A stretch of 64,000 nucleotides of DNA from Vandiemenella viatica (lineage: Eukaryota; Arthropoda; Insecta; Orthoptera; Morabidae), in the NCBI GenBank assembly GCA_031002005.1, contig CM061919.1, positions 177,613,121 to 177,677,120 of the forward strand, in the 5' to 3' direction. The notes under the pieces are model-generated. The model saw nothing but the letters and a program-made list of their open reading frames with translations. It searched no databases and was not told the origin of the DNA. A program made the position numbers and the translations under genes. Shown here one piece after another: positions 22,966-33,379 of this stretch. Positions within the stretch are counted from its first letter, which is position 1, and each line of letters begins with the position of its first letter.

Positions 22966-23665
22966 TAAGGTTCGGATCTTTATGACCCAAAAAATAGAAA
23001 AATATGCCGGCAAATATCACCTTAAAAATGTGTAAATACGACCTAAAAATGACAAAAAATGACCTAACATTTAAATTTACTATACATCAAAACATGATCA
23101 ATTATACATCATTTATTTTATATAGTAGTGTCGCTATCATATAGACAGCATAAATTGCTTCCGTGCACTCGCTGCACCATTAGGAAATTAAATTTTAAAT
23201 CGTTTTGTTGAAAAGTCACTTTAATTTCAGATAATTTACAGAATATAACACTTTCATCTGCACTAAAATGCTCCTCCCTAAATTACCTTACGTAAATTCG
23301 CATCTTCAGAAAATTTTACTTTCGGCATGGCGGTAGGTCTACTCACTGATCCACTGCAGATTTAAAGATGACTGAGGATATTTCATTGATATATTGACTG
23401 ACGCGGATCGACACAGGCATGCTTCTGCAGCATTCTGGAGATTAAAAGGTGAAAGCTACTAGATTTTTCCTCAAAATATGACCATATTACCTTAAATATT
23501 ACCGAAATATGATCAAAACTAGGAAAATTGTCTGAACATGCATTTATATGCTATATAAGATACATATAAATACAACCAGAAAAGGGGAATCAGGGTTTAA
23601 TTCGACATTTCAGCTCAAGAAGCAGGCAGGAAAAAAATATAATTTGTCCTAAAGATCCGAACCTA
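22966..23665. mobile_element. hAT-type MITE (700 bp) with perfect 8-bp duplication
   Basis: The ends TAAGGTTCGGATCTTTATGA and its near-complement TCCTAAAGATCCGAACCTA are flanked on both sides by GTAATAAG (22958-22965 and 23666-23673). An 8-bp duplication with T-A-G-type ends fits the hAT superfamily. There is no transposase frame, so it is non-autonomous. A partial second copy lies at 36536-36730. Confidence 0.85.
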
Positions 23666-24254
23666 GTAATAAGGTTTGACTTGTTGACGGGCTTATTGGA
23701 ACTACATCCCCATTCGCTTTCACAGATGCAAGTGCTCCAATGACAATCAGAATCCTATTTGGTATATATCAATTTTTCGGCCTGGTGGAAGATTCCTCCC
23801 TGGTTCAATTCCCTTTTTCTCTTTGTCTAATGCTAGTTTTTTTTTCAGATATATAACTCCCTCCTACCTCGTCTGTCCTTTAGCATCTTTTCTATCACTT
23901 CTTTTCGTAAAGGCTCTCTTTTTGTGTTATGCTCCATATTACCTATTTTTACCTTGGCTGGTATTGTCCTTTCTTCAGCTTCTTTTTCCAGTACCTCCTC
24001 GTTCAGAACTCCATCACCTCATTTCAGTCTATCAATTTTCTCCGTGTACAAATATCTGTTGCTTCTTTTCCTTTATGTTTCGGTGACATGAAAAGTCTCT
24101 TCACAAGATTTACTGGCTCTATTGATAAAGTCACCATTTCGTAAAAAAGAAGTGTTGATACCTTCCAACCTGTTGTTCCTCATATCTATCCAGATTTAAA
24201 TCTTTCCCCCTTTAATTCTTATAATCCATTCTTGTTTGTTTTATTGTTCATATA

Positions 24255-24435
24255 ACTTCACTCAATACGGAGTTTGGTGGGTAAACTGCAAAGCTCGGCC
24301 CTTTCATTCGGGAGTACGCGAGATCACATTCCCGTCCGGTCAGCCACTTTTCGATTTTCCGAAATCACTCCATGCGAGTGATTCCTTCAAAAGGGTAAAG
24401 CTGAATTCCTTCCCCGATCCTTATCCAAAATCTTA
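24255..24435 (+). mobile_element. Degraded SINE copy
   Basis: It has GGAGTTTGGTGGGTAAACTG, CATTCGGGAGTACGCGAG, CCGTCCGGTCAGCC, the ATTTTCCGAAATCACTCCAT body and AATTCCTTCCCCGATCCTTA of the SINE family. There is no A-tail or clear duplication. Confidence 0.8.
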
Positions 24436-24529
24436 TAATCAACTTTTAAAAAAGAGATACTCTACATGTAATTTACTACAATTTAACTAATTGAACTTAG
24501 TTACACGATCCAGGCAATGAATACGAATT

Positions 24530-24640
24530 ATTTATAAACGTTTCTCGGGAAACAAACCGAGTGATGTTGTTATTAATGCACAATATTTCGGCGACTTTAT
24601 CCTCCGTCGCCATCTTCAGGTGCAGTTGCAAGTCTTGAAG
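24530..24640 (-). mobile_element. Penelope-like repeat fragment with hammerhead-like core
   Basis: The minus strand reads CTGAAGA (24619-24613), one extra T, GGCGAC, a 10-nt loop, GTCGCC and GAAA (24589-24586). CTGANGA, stem II and GAAA is the hammerhead ribozyme core arrangement, and such motifs are known in Penelope-like element terminal repeats. The extra base before stem II is non-canonical. A second hairpin, CTCGG...CCGAG type, lies at 24545-24562. The 97-bp insertion at 58324-58420 is a diverged copy. Confidence 0.45.
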
Positions 24641-26880
24641 TCTGCCTCCAAGTCAGCCTTGAGCGTGATCGACCGTTTTGGGCTAGTCGATTGGTTGACA
24701 GGATGGTTGAGTGGTGGGCCGCCCTTCCTATCATGGCACTGCGTGTGATCGCTCGTATGGGCCTAGGGCTTAATGCTGGAGGTTGTTGCAGTTGTGAGTG
24801 CAATATGGCATTGGAGAAACCGACCAGATCCTAGGTACTGACCTGTGCGAAGTATTCCCATAGTTTGCCTCGGCAACTTCTGCTGTCTCCTTGTAGTACG
24901 GCGGCTAGATGGATTACTGTTAATCAGGATAACTGACACCACATGGTTAAGGACATGACCCTTTGCTTTATAATAGTACCATGTAATGATCATTGAACTG
25001 GGCTATGGCTAGCTATAGGTTCTTCTACTTATAGTACGATAGACAAGGCGTCTAACTGCTACGATAGGCGTTTATTGTACACTCTAGACTGAAGCCAATA
25101 CATCCGAATGAATACTGCCTGCTAGGCTAACCCCGATGGTACTAATAACTGAAGCCATAGTTTCTTGACGTTAATGATCTACTCAAAGTATAGATGGTGG
25201 ATCCATTACTTACAATGGAGAATGGCTAGCAGCTAGTCTTGGTAGCGATGGTCCCTGCTATCGGCCATGACGCGAGACCCGGCTACGGAGAGAGGCACCC
25301 TAACCGTTAAACTGACTCTTCTGGTGTTCCCAAATCATTTATCAGTCGTTATAGTAAGTTACCCAATTGTTTCAGATATGATATAGGTGATGTGAGTAAT
25401 ATGTCCCCAAGGTAAGAAGTACATGTTTTATCTATTGCTAAGAATAATGTTAACTTCATTGACTAATAATTAACGCAGTTGGCGAATCTGCTTCACTAAA
25501 CTCGCCTGGTGTCAGCCTGACAATTCAATATAATTTTATATCAATATGCCCACTTGACAGTTGCTCAATGTAATAATATCACAAAACGCTCACAAAGTGT
25601 AAGACCACTACAACCACGGTCAATCCTTTACAATGGTTTATAAATAAACAACGCCGAGAAAGATTACATTCATTTATAATACGAATTATGCTTACTAAAT
25701 GGTTCTACATTATACTGTTGCTCTAACGAAACCTGATAAATAGACTTACCATCAATATTAATTGTCTTTTGAAGTATCGTTAATTTAAAAAAAAAACAAT
25801 TTTTCAATATCATTTATATGTTTTTTTTTTAATTTTGGCTATTTAGTGTTTAATAACTTACTTTACAGAAGCTCACTTGGGCATCTATATGTAGAGATAT
25901 GTGCCTTAACTACGGAGATCAAGCTGACTTTAAACTTTCAATTAAATCGATGTTATTACTAGAGGTAAGACAATGATAATTATATATAAATAGTTTCACA
26001 AGAAGGATAATCCATTATAGAATTCTTATCGTAGTTCAATTGCATCTTCAAAAATATAAAAAGCTTCTAATGGCTGACATGATCAATTAAAGAGCATAAT
26101 CTAACATTTGTCCTCTGCTATGCAATGGTTTTACAGACTGTATTCACTATTTTTTACACCTAACTAATAAGGAATATATATTGTTGTATACATGTGCAGG
26201 TAGCCTATTCATTGGGACACAACATAAAGAAACCAATATTCCTTCGATTTACCTTTAAGGAAATCATTTACCAGTATCATATTATTTGGGATTAGAACAG
26301 TACTTTAAACCTACTATAAATAAATGAAAGCATTTTTTTTTTCACAAACGCCTTGGATCGGCCTGGAAGATATGATTGTTCCCTCGAAAAGGACCAGTCT
26401 ACGGCATGGGTGCCTGGTGGGACAAAGGGAACTTGTTCTCAAGGACTGGAGGAGAGGAGATCTATACAAGTGGCAAGATTTTCATTCATCGGGATGAAGA
26501 GTGATAGTTTTGAACGTTTCTTCCTCCGGAAGCAGTTATAATAGTTTGCAGTTGTGAACAGCACTAACTCCAGAAGTTTGACGTGGATGTAAAAATGTGT
26601 CAACTAGTTTTGATTAAAGCCAGTGGCCTAGGAGAGCTACTCTATCATCCGTGCAGTGCTACAAGTCGCAGAGAAGCTTATAATGTACCAACTGAGTTCA
26701 TAGGCTGCATTGTTTTTCCCGCAAAACGTTCAGAAGCCACCCTACAGAGACATCTGTCGAGCTAAAGAGAACTCGTGCAAAACTTCATAATATACATTTG
26801 AGCTGGCTAGGTTTGATGTTTTAAAGTCCCATGCCGATCACTTTTGATGTACTTTGTCAATTTATAATTCATGCTCATGT
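24641..26880. other. Spacer without recognised genes
   Basis: The first 700 bases are GC-richer and could be a continuation of the 24530 repeat. Short frames at 26353-26765 match nothing I know. No SINE or LINE was recognised. Confidence 0.4.
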
Positions 26881-26892
26881 GTATAATGTTCG

Positions 26893-26941
26893 CCCACGTT
26901 GGGCGCCAAAATGTAACGTGATTCAAAGAGTGAACGTTACA
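26893..26941 (-). mobile_element. LTR-retrotransposon scar: primer-binding site and LTR edge
   Basis: On the minus strand TGGCGCCCAACGTGGG (complement of 26893-26908) is a typical primer-binding site complementary to a tRNA-Lys 3' end. It lies three bases after an LTR-like CGTTACA edge (plus strand TGTAACG at 26912). A matching ACGTTACA 15 bases further on (26934-26941) leaves only a 30-base LTR-like unit, so the LTR is either almost wholly deleted or its far end is unrecognised. No gag-pol coding is visible nearby. Confidence 0.5.
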
Positions 26942-27724
26942 GTTAATACACAAATGTGAATCTATCTGGTACACATTCACACATACGCAAAGACAGCTGA
27001 AAGTTACTTTATCCCGCCCCATATACTGGACAGAAACAATGTGGAAGGAACTCTTCTTATTCCTGGGATTCTGGATGGATATACATTTTTACGAAAAAAT
27101 CGTAGAAAAAGAGATAAGTTAATTATTCAAAGTTTGAAAGACGTCAATTCATTAATTTACTTACTGGTGATGCAGTGGTATAGAAAACCAAAGAAAAAGG
27201 AAAAGATTAGATAAACCGAATCCGATGATTATTGGTAAATTCATGGATCAAGGTACAGGACAACGTAATAATCCGAAGAAACCAATCAAGAGGAAGTGAC
27301 GAAAAGCTAATCTGAGTCGAATATTTCCATGTTCCATGGTCCAAGTTCTGAGGCAGAGATCTCGTGACGAGATTTTGCCTGACCCCCCTCCCCCCTTACA
27401 CATACACAAGAACCGTGCTGTGGAGCTGTTCCTCAATGAATCGTAGGTGGTTACGTGCCATAGTAAGTCGGTTGTACAGATGACCCGGGTCGGGCCCGAC
27501 AACGGTCTCGTCTGCAGGGGAAGGTGCGCCTTAATGTTCTTCGTTACACTATGTTTGTACGATCATCATCCAATAAATAAGTTCCTGATTAGGAATAACT
27601 ATATTATACCTGTGAATTCGTCCGCGAGGACATTAGGGAACCTGAAAAACTTTGTTTAAGTGAAAATTACTTATAATATATTTGTTACTTCTAACAATTC
27701 GAATATATTGAACGTTTATTTAAA
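26942..27724. other. Spacer without recognised genes
   Basis: Frames on both strands at 27248-27659 do not resemble known families. A G/C-rich patch lies at about 27350-27520. Confidence 0.4.
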
Positions 27725-27729
27725 TACAC

Positions 27730-28160
27730 TGATCAGCCAAAACATTATGGCCATCTACTTACTAGCATATTAGTCCACCTTTCGAACGCAATGCAGCAGC
27801 CTTGGTAATCTTCCAGAGGTATCTGACACCAGATTTCTATGCACAGGTCACGAAATTCCCTTAAATTACGGGCCAGCAGTTTGTGGGCTCGGCGCTTGGG
27901 AACGAGCATCTCGGAAACGGAGAGGCTGGTCGGCTGTTTGCATACTGTTGTAATGACCATCTATGGAAAGTGTTTGAAGGACGGTGAAACCACGAATAGG
28001 CGACAATATGGTGGACACTCACGCCACATCATAGAACGTGGAGGTCGAAGGCTTGTCCGCTCTGTAAATTATGATGGGGCGTGATCTGTGGCAGAATCGC
28101 AATTCTTGTGCTCTGAAACACATCTGGAAGTACCAGAACTGTACTCTTTCATCAGATCTG
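27730..28160 (-). mobile_element. Tc1-like relic with CACTGATCAGCC end
   Basis: CACTGATCAGCCAAAACATT at 27728-27747 is an end sequence I know from widespread animal transposons. On the minus strand a 71-codon frame (27960-27745) ends with E-I-W-C-Q-I-P-L-E-D-Y-Q, resembling the W-x-x-I-P-x-E-x-x-x-x-L C-terminal helix of Tc1 transposases. The rest of the transposase is not traceable. Confidence 0.45.
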
Positions 28161-28689
28161 CCACAAATCACTCCCTATCCTGCTTTACGGAGTGGCAAGA
28201 CACCCACCCCCCCCTCCCACCTACAATTTTTTTACTTTAAACTTTATTTTTTCACATAAAGTTAGAAAATTTTAATGTAAAAAATAAACTTTTTTTAAAG
28301 AAAATTTTTAATGTTTAATTTCAGTTTAATCAGGTAAACTGGCCGATGGGCCCGGTGTACTTTTGATCCGCTTACATCCCCTCCCCCTTATCCCCAACGC
28401 CGGTACTTCATTGGAAGAAGAGCGTGTACACGGTTGTTCCATCGCAATAGAAATACTTAAATAAATTTACAATATTACCGCTTAATACCGCCAAGACTTG
28501 ATGCACCTACTAATTGCAAGAACGCTTAATTTACAAAAGGAAACAGTTTCTTTCTTGTCGGGTAGTTTCCATCGCAGCAACAATGAAGTCGTGATTCGCG
28601 TACACATATTCCCTCCATAACGCAAACAATATGCTGACGTGATGCCTATGACGGCGCGGACAGCAGCTACCATAGCCTTAACTTGGAGA

Positions 28690-28990
28690 TGACTATTCCT
28701 TGGCACCAACGGCTCGCTATCTCGGTGTGACACTTGACTGCAAGTTGACCGAGCTACCACATCTAAGAGCTGGAGTTTACAATGCCTTGATCAGGCCGGT
28801 ATTTGAGTATGCTTTTCCCCTCTAGCGGTAGGCTGTTAATTGCCTTCTATGAAAGGTTTATGGAAAAATTCCGGCAGCAAGCCAATAAATTCTACAATGC
28901 AGCACATTGTTCAGTCGAATTAGTGGTCAGTCGTCTCGACTAATATGAAACACAGGCTGACAAATAATTGACGCTGACAGTGGTAAGAAA
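28690..28990 (+). pseudogene. Jockey-like LINE polymerase fragment
   Basis: The plus strand reads ARYLGVTLDCKL, the Y-L-G-V-T-L-D motif, then RAGVYNALIRPVFEYAFP, the L-I-R-P-x-x-x-Y-A segment that normally lies some 70 residues later. The intervening part is largely deleted. After a stop, decayed similarity continues with K-F-Y-N-A-A and a short C-terminus to about 28990. It is a non-functional remnant. Confidence 0.65.
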
Positions 28991-29723
28991 AATTAACAAT
29001 ACACCAACAAGTCCTAAGTGATGTCAAATCTAAGAAAACTGAACTAAGAAATGTTTTAGGACAACAACCAAGAAATGACTTGTTTTACAGCTGAGACTGG
29101 CGAAGGTGATGATATAATCAAACTCCATTTTGAATTTAAAAGTGATAACTATGTAAATTATCTTTGCTATGATCTGCTTAAATTAAAGCTCAGTCATGCT
29201 GTGACACAATAATCTAATACAATTTCGATGATAAAAATTTCTAGACGTTCACGAGATCAAGGGTAGGAAGCTCCAATCTCTCAGCTACATTATTTTCAGG
29301 CGGTGAAGCAACCACTTCGTTTCTATAATAAAAATTCTGCTAAAATTTTAAAAATACCACCAGAAAAAAAATATGAAAAAACACGATACGAACAAAAATT
29401 AAACGGTGTTTTCGAAAATCATTTGGGAGTAGGGTTCCCGACAAATCAATTCATCACACACGAACCAAAGAAGAAATTCTGCCCTCACCGATTTTAATGA
29501 TTTTGTGATATATTATAGTATATTAAAATTAAAGTCGAAAATAATTTCTTAGTTACGGAGAAAACATTTTTGAGTATGAACTTGCACCCCAAAGAAAACC
29601 CATGGGATAGGTAGATGCAAATGTTTCGATGACAGTAGCATCACGGAATAAACATATAAATGTTGCGTGTAGTGTCAGGACATTCATTTATAAATTCTTG
29701 AGTCATGTGAAAGGTTTTCGGAC

Positions 29724-29815
29724 ATGATTATTGCCGTACGAAAAGAATTAACACGCTTCGAACGCGGAACGGTTATTGGCGTTAGATGCATCGGGCATTG
29801 TTTTTTGGAAATCAT
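29724..29815 (+). pseudogene. Tc1 transposase piece 1: N-terminus
   Basis: ATG at 29724 opens MIIAVRKELTRFERGTVIGV, matching the start of the N-terminal helix-turn-helix domain of Tc1-type transposases (R-x-E-L-T-x-F-E-R-G). Similarity ends abruptly near 29815, where the first insertion begins. Confidence 0.65.
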
Positions 29816-29829
29816 ATATGTATATTATT

Positions 29830-30117
29830 GCTATAAGGTGTTTTTTTTTTGTCACAAGCCATTATCTCCCTTCATACTTAACCGAAATAAATAAATGAGG
29901 TGTCATATTAAAGCTTATGGTCGCCACTTCGGTCACATCATATTTTAAGAAAGGAATTTTTCGGAATTCGACCCTTAAACGGCAAAAGTATCAATATTTC
30001 TGCAAAGCGTTTCAGTGCCACGATCCATTTATCTCTCTTCCTATGCAACCGATATAGAGAAATGAGGTATTATATTAAATATTAATGTCTCGACCTTGGC
30101 AACATTATATTTTAAGA
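29830..30117 (+). repeat. Second decayed tandem array, left block (unit ~168-178 bp)
   Basis: Two units. Landmarks TAACCGAAATAAATAAATGA (29879) and AACCGATATAGAGAAATGAG (30047) are 168 apart. Each is followed by TATTTTAAGAAAGGA and preceded by CATTTATCTC-like sequence. It continues at 31233-31990 after the MADF element. Confidence 0.7.
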
Positions 30118-31235
30118 AAGGACCGGTCAAACAGAAGCGGGCAGTCCGCTCGGACTCTGTGGTACATAGTATTTATTACATCAGCCTAGTCAAACAGAGC
30201 GCGGCCTACCGCGCGGCGGGCAGATTGTGAATTCCACAGAGTCCGCGGCGGGCAATGGTGGACGAGTCAGAAAGGCTCATTCAGTGCGTTCGAGAATGTT
30301 CATTTTTATAAGAATCTCGGCATTCCCGAGTACAAAAACATGCCAAGAAAGCAAAAACGTGGAATGAAATAGCTGAGAAGCTCAACCAGACAAGTAAGTA
30401 TACATTTCTTATTTTATACAGCATCTTTTATTTTCCATAACCCATAGATGCAATAATATATTAGTATAATTATCATAAAATTAAAATGAATTTTCGTTGT
30501 TGAAGTAATTTAGAAAATGGTTTAGTCCGGCATAGGCAGCATCAGTTCATCTTTCTCTCAATCGACTTGCGGTTGAGAAAGCATTGGCATGTTGATTTGT
30601 TATTGTTGTGTCACCTTGTAGTTCAATTTCAGTGAACTATTTTGTGTACCTGTAACTTCTTAAGAAATTGTGAAGGCAACATGTAGCTTTGACAGCTTGG
30701 ACTGCGCTATCTACATCCAACTCTATAGGCCAAAAAAAAATATATACGCCACGTCTGAGCTAAACTTCCAAAGGTTTTTTTCTACTACACGTCGTACCCT
30801 ACAAAGATGTTGAATTTTTTTCCCCCCTTCATCATTTACAACTGTAGTTTTTGCAAAAGAACGCATTAAATAAGTTTGTAGTTTGAATCTTTCATCATCT
30901 AAAAATACGAGAGGAATGGGAGTGTCTGTATCAGGTTATGGTTTAGGCGGCAGGATGGTTTCATGAAGTATAAACTGACTTTATCGCCTTGAACGATTTA
31001 AAGCGAGCAGAAGAAGCAATTCTTCTTCGTCGGATGAACTGCTGAACACGATAATAAGGAGAGCGCAGACACAAATAATTTAAAAAAAAAAAATGAACTA
31101 CGCCTTCCTTCGTCCACGGTTGCTCCAACACTGGTCCGCCCTTCAGCTGCCCGCGCTCTGTTCGTCCACTACAACTTCGGCGGACTGCGTCGGGCCGCCG
31201 CGTTCTGGCCGCGCGGGCAGTCCGCGCCTTTAAAG
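30118..31235 (+). mobile_element. Decayed MADF-domain DNA transposon (PIF/Harbinger-like)
   Basis: The edges are GC-rich and partly complementary: GTCAAACAGAGCGCGG-type sequence near 30190 against CCGCGCTCTGTTCGTC near 31150, and GCGGGCAGTCCGC near both edges (30138 and 31212). This fits a DNA transposon with subterminal inverted repeats. Inside, from 30255, is a MADF-like first exon. AAAGGAC flanks both ends, but this could come from the surrounding array units. Class is inferred from the MADF companion gene typical of PIF/Harbinger elements. Confidence 0.5.
30255..30392 (+). pseudogene. MADF-domain protein first exon (frameshifted)
   Basis: ATG at 30255 opens MVDESERLIQCVRECSFL. After a frame shift the sequence reads I-P-E-Y-K-N-M-P, and after a return shift AKTWNEIAEKLNQT. 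This is the MADF pattern of L-I-x-x-V...L-Y...Y-K and W-x-x-I-A. A GTAAG(T) donor follows at about 30392. Two frame changes make it a pseudogene. MADF domains bind DNA and occur in the accessory protein of PIF/Harbinger transposons. Confidence 0.55.
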
Positions 31236-31990
31236 GACAACAAAGTCAATATTTCTAAAATGCGTTTTTTGTGTCTCGAGCCATTTATCTCCTTGGATAT
31301 CTAACCGAAATCAATAAATGAAGTAGGATTATGAAGAGTAATGTCTTCGCTTTGGTGAAATCATATATTAAGAAAGAATTTTTTTTGGAATTCAATTCTT
31401 AAAGGAAAAAAGTATCAATGGTTCTTCAAAGCATTTTTGTGTGACGAGTCATTATCTCCATTAATATATAACCGAAACAGATAAATGAGGTATCATTCTA
31501 AAGATTAAGTTCTCCGCTGTGGTCACATCATGTTTTAAGAATGAAATTTTCTGAATTGAACCCTTAAAGGGCAAACAAAATTGATAAACGAGGTATCATT
31601 GAAATGACTGAGGCCTTCGTAAGGTCTTCGGTTCCGTTACACCATATTTTAATAAAGAAATTTTTTAAATTTCGATCCTTAAAGGGAAAAAGCATTAAAA
31701 TTTCTACAACGCATTTTTCTGACTCGAGCCAATTATCTCCCTTGATACCTAACCGAAATTGATAAATGAGGTATAATTTTAAAGACCAAGGTGTCCGCTT
31801 TGGTTACACCATATTTTATAAAAGGAATTTTTTGAATTCCACACTTAATTGGCAAAAGTATTAATATTATTCCTACAACGTATTTTTTTTTAAAAAATTA
31901 CGAGTCATTTATCTCCTTCGATACCTAACCGAAATCGATAAATGACATGTAGTTATAATGATTAAAGTCTCCAATTAGGTAAAATTATAA
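31233..31990 (+). repeat. Second decayed tandem array, right block
   Basis: TAACCGAAA occurs at 31302, 31469, 31750 and 31926. A unit with a 65-base deletion lies at about 31581 (TTGATAAACGAGGTATCATT). Spacings of 167 and 176 and the shared order (CATTTATCTCC, TAACCGAAA, GATAAATGAGGTAT, ATATTTTAAGAAAG, CCTTAAAGGGCAAAAGTAT) define a unit of 167-178 bp. Its sequence is unrelated to the 15830-17790 array. Confidence 0.75.
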
Positions 31991-32160
31991 ATTATCGTAC
32001 ATACACTGTGTTTTTTTTTTCTGTTTCGTATTTTATACCTATTACACTAAACAAAATAAATATATGCTACAAAAGTGCGGTTCTAATTTTCATTATATTA
32101 CAAGCATTCAACCTCACTGTTATCCTATTTTATTCGAGAAATTTTCGTACGGGTTGGTTA

Positions 32161-32806
32161 GTTGTTCTTTTATTCAACATTCCTCGATCCGCAGTGCCAA
32201 GAGTGTGCCTTGAATTTTCGGATTTATCTCCCACCATGATAGACTTTAACGACGTGACCAGCAACGTCTGTGACGAGGTGTCAGTGTTGACAGACAGGCA
32301 ATACTGCGTTAAAGAACAGCAACATTCAGTGTGAGACTTTCGACAGAGGTGCCCATGAAGACAGTGCAGCGAAATTTGTTATATGGCGATAGCAACGACG
32401 AATGGTCAGACGAGTAACCATTCTAGTTGGTAAGAGCTGACGGTAGCGTAGCGCAGAAACCACGAGGTCACGGACCCAGGTTGTCAGAAAGGTACTGGAC
32501 AAGCTGCTGATGGCTGGATCCTGGTATGAGCTGTGTTTACATCGCGGGAACTGGGACCTCTGTCAAACTGACCGTCTATTGACTGGAAATGGTGATGTTT
32601 TGCTGCGTCATTCGTTGCCTTCGTGTTTCAAAAACAACACTGGACTTTTCCTGGACGTCAATGAACCACGTCACCCGGCCAAAATCATTCACGATTGCTT
32701 ATTGGGACATTCTAGACAATTCCAGAGAAAAATCGCCAGACATGTATCCAATCGAACGTATCTGGAACATGATAAAAGATCTGTTCGTGCACAACTTCCT
32801 GCATTG
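32161..32806 (+). pseudogene. Tc1 transposase piece 2: linker and DDE core
   Basis: Coding is recognisable over several frames: S-A-V-P-R-V-C-L-E-F early; W-S-D-E (first catalytic Asp) with L-V-R-A-D-G near 32400-32460; W-Y-E-L-C and L-L-T-G-N-G-D-V; then I-H-D-C-L-L-G-H-S, and S-P-D-M-Y-P-I-E-R-I-W-N-M-I at about 32735-32780, which carries the final Glu of a DD34E triad. The second Asp region is damaged (F-L-D-V-N where D-D-N is expected). Many stops. It ends at 32806, where the second insertion begins. Confidence 0.7.
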
Positions 32807-33379
32807 TATAATATTATGCTAAAATCTTGCATTGTTTTAATTAATTTGGATACTGGCTGAGCTATTCTTATGATCAAACAATTGCTGTTTTTACATACGT
32901 TATATGCGAGAGGCTCTGGAACACCACCCGTGATACAGAAAAAGGGCTTTCACCTCGCCTATTCTTCCGTCAGGATAGCTCAAGTGAGAGCCCCTCGTCA
33001 CCTGTCAGTAAGCGGAACCTGAATGGAGGCGTAAGTGGCATATTTAAATATCTACAAAATTCATCTACTGTAGCTAATTCTGACTACATGATTTTTCGAA
33101 GTTACGCGGATTTACGAAGACAAGACTGAAGTTTCCAAAGCGAATCTATATACATTATTAAATAGAAAGCGCCAGATTAGTACGTAAACTCAAAGGAGTT
33201 AAGGAATGACAATTTGTAAGACAGAGACATCCAATAGACGTAAATCCCATTAAAAGGCGACATGGAGGGGAAACTCCCAGCCAATCGAAAGGAAACTGGA
33301 TGAAGAGGTCTGGTTTGAAAGGTGAAGAACGTGTGTGACTAGCCAATAAGATAATATTTTATTTGAGCGAAATACATGT

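Noticed and set aside
22469..23020. 183-codon minus-strand frame as a gene
   Set aside because: Its first part lies inside the hAT-type MITE and crosses the 8-bp target duplication; the rest is GC-rich with no motifs.
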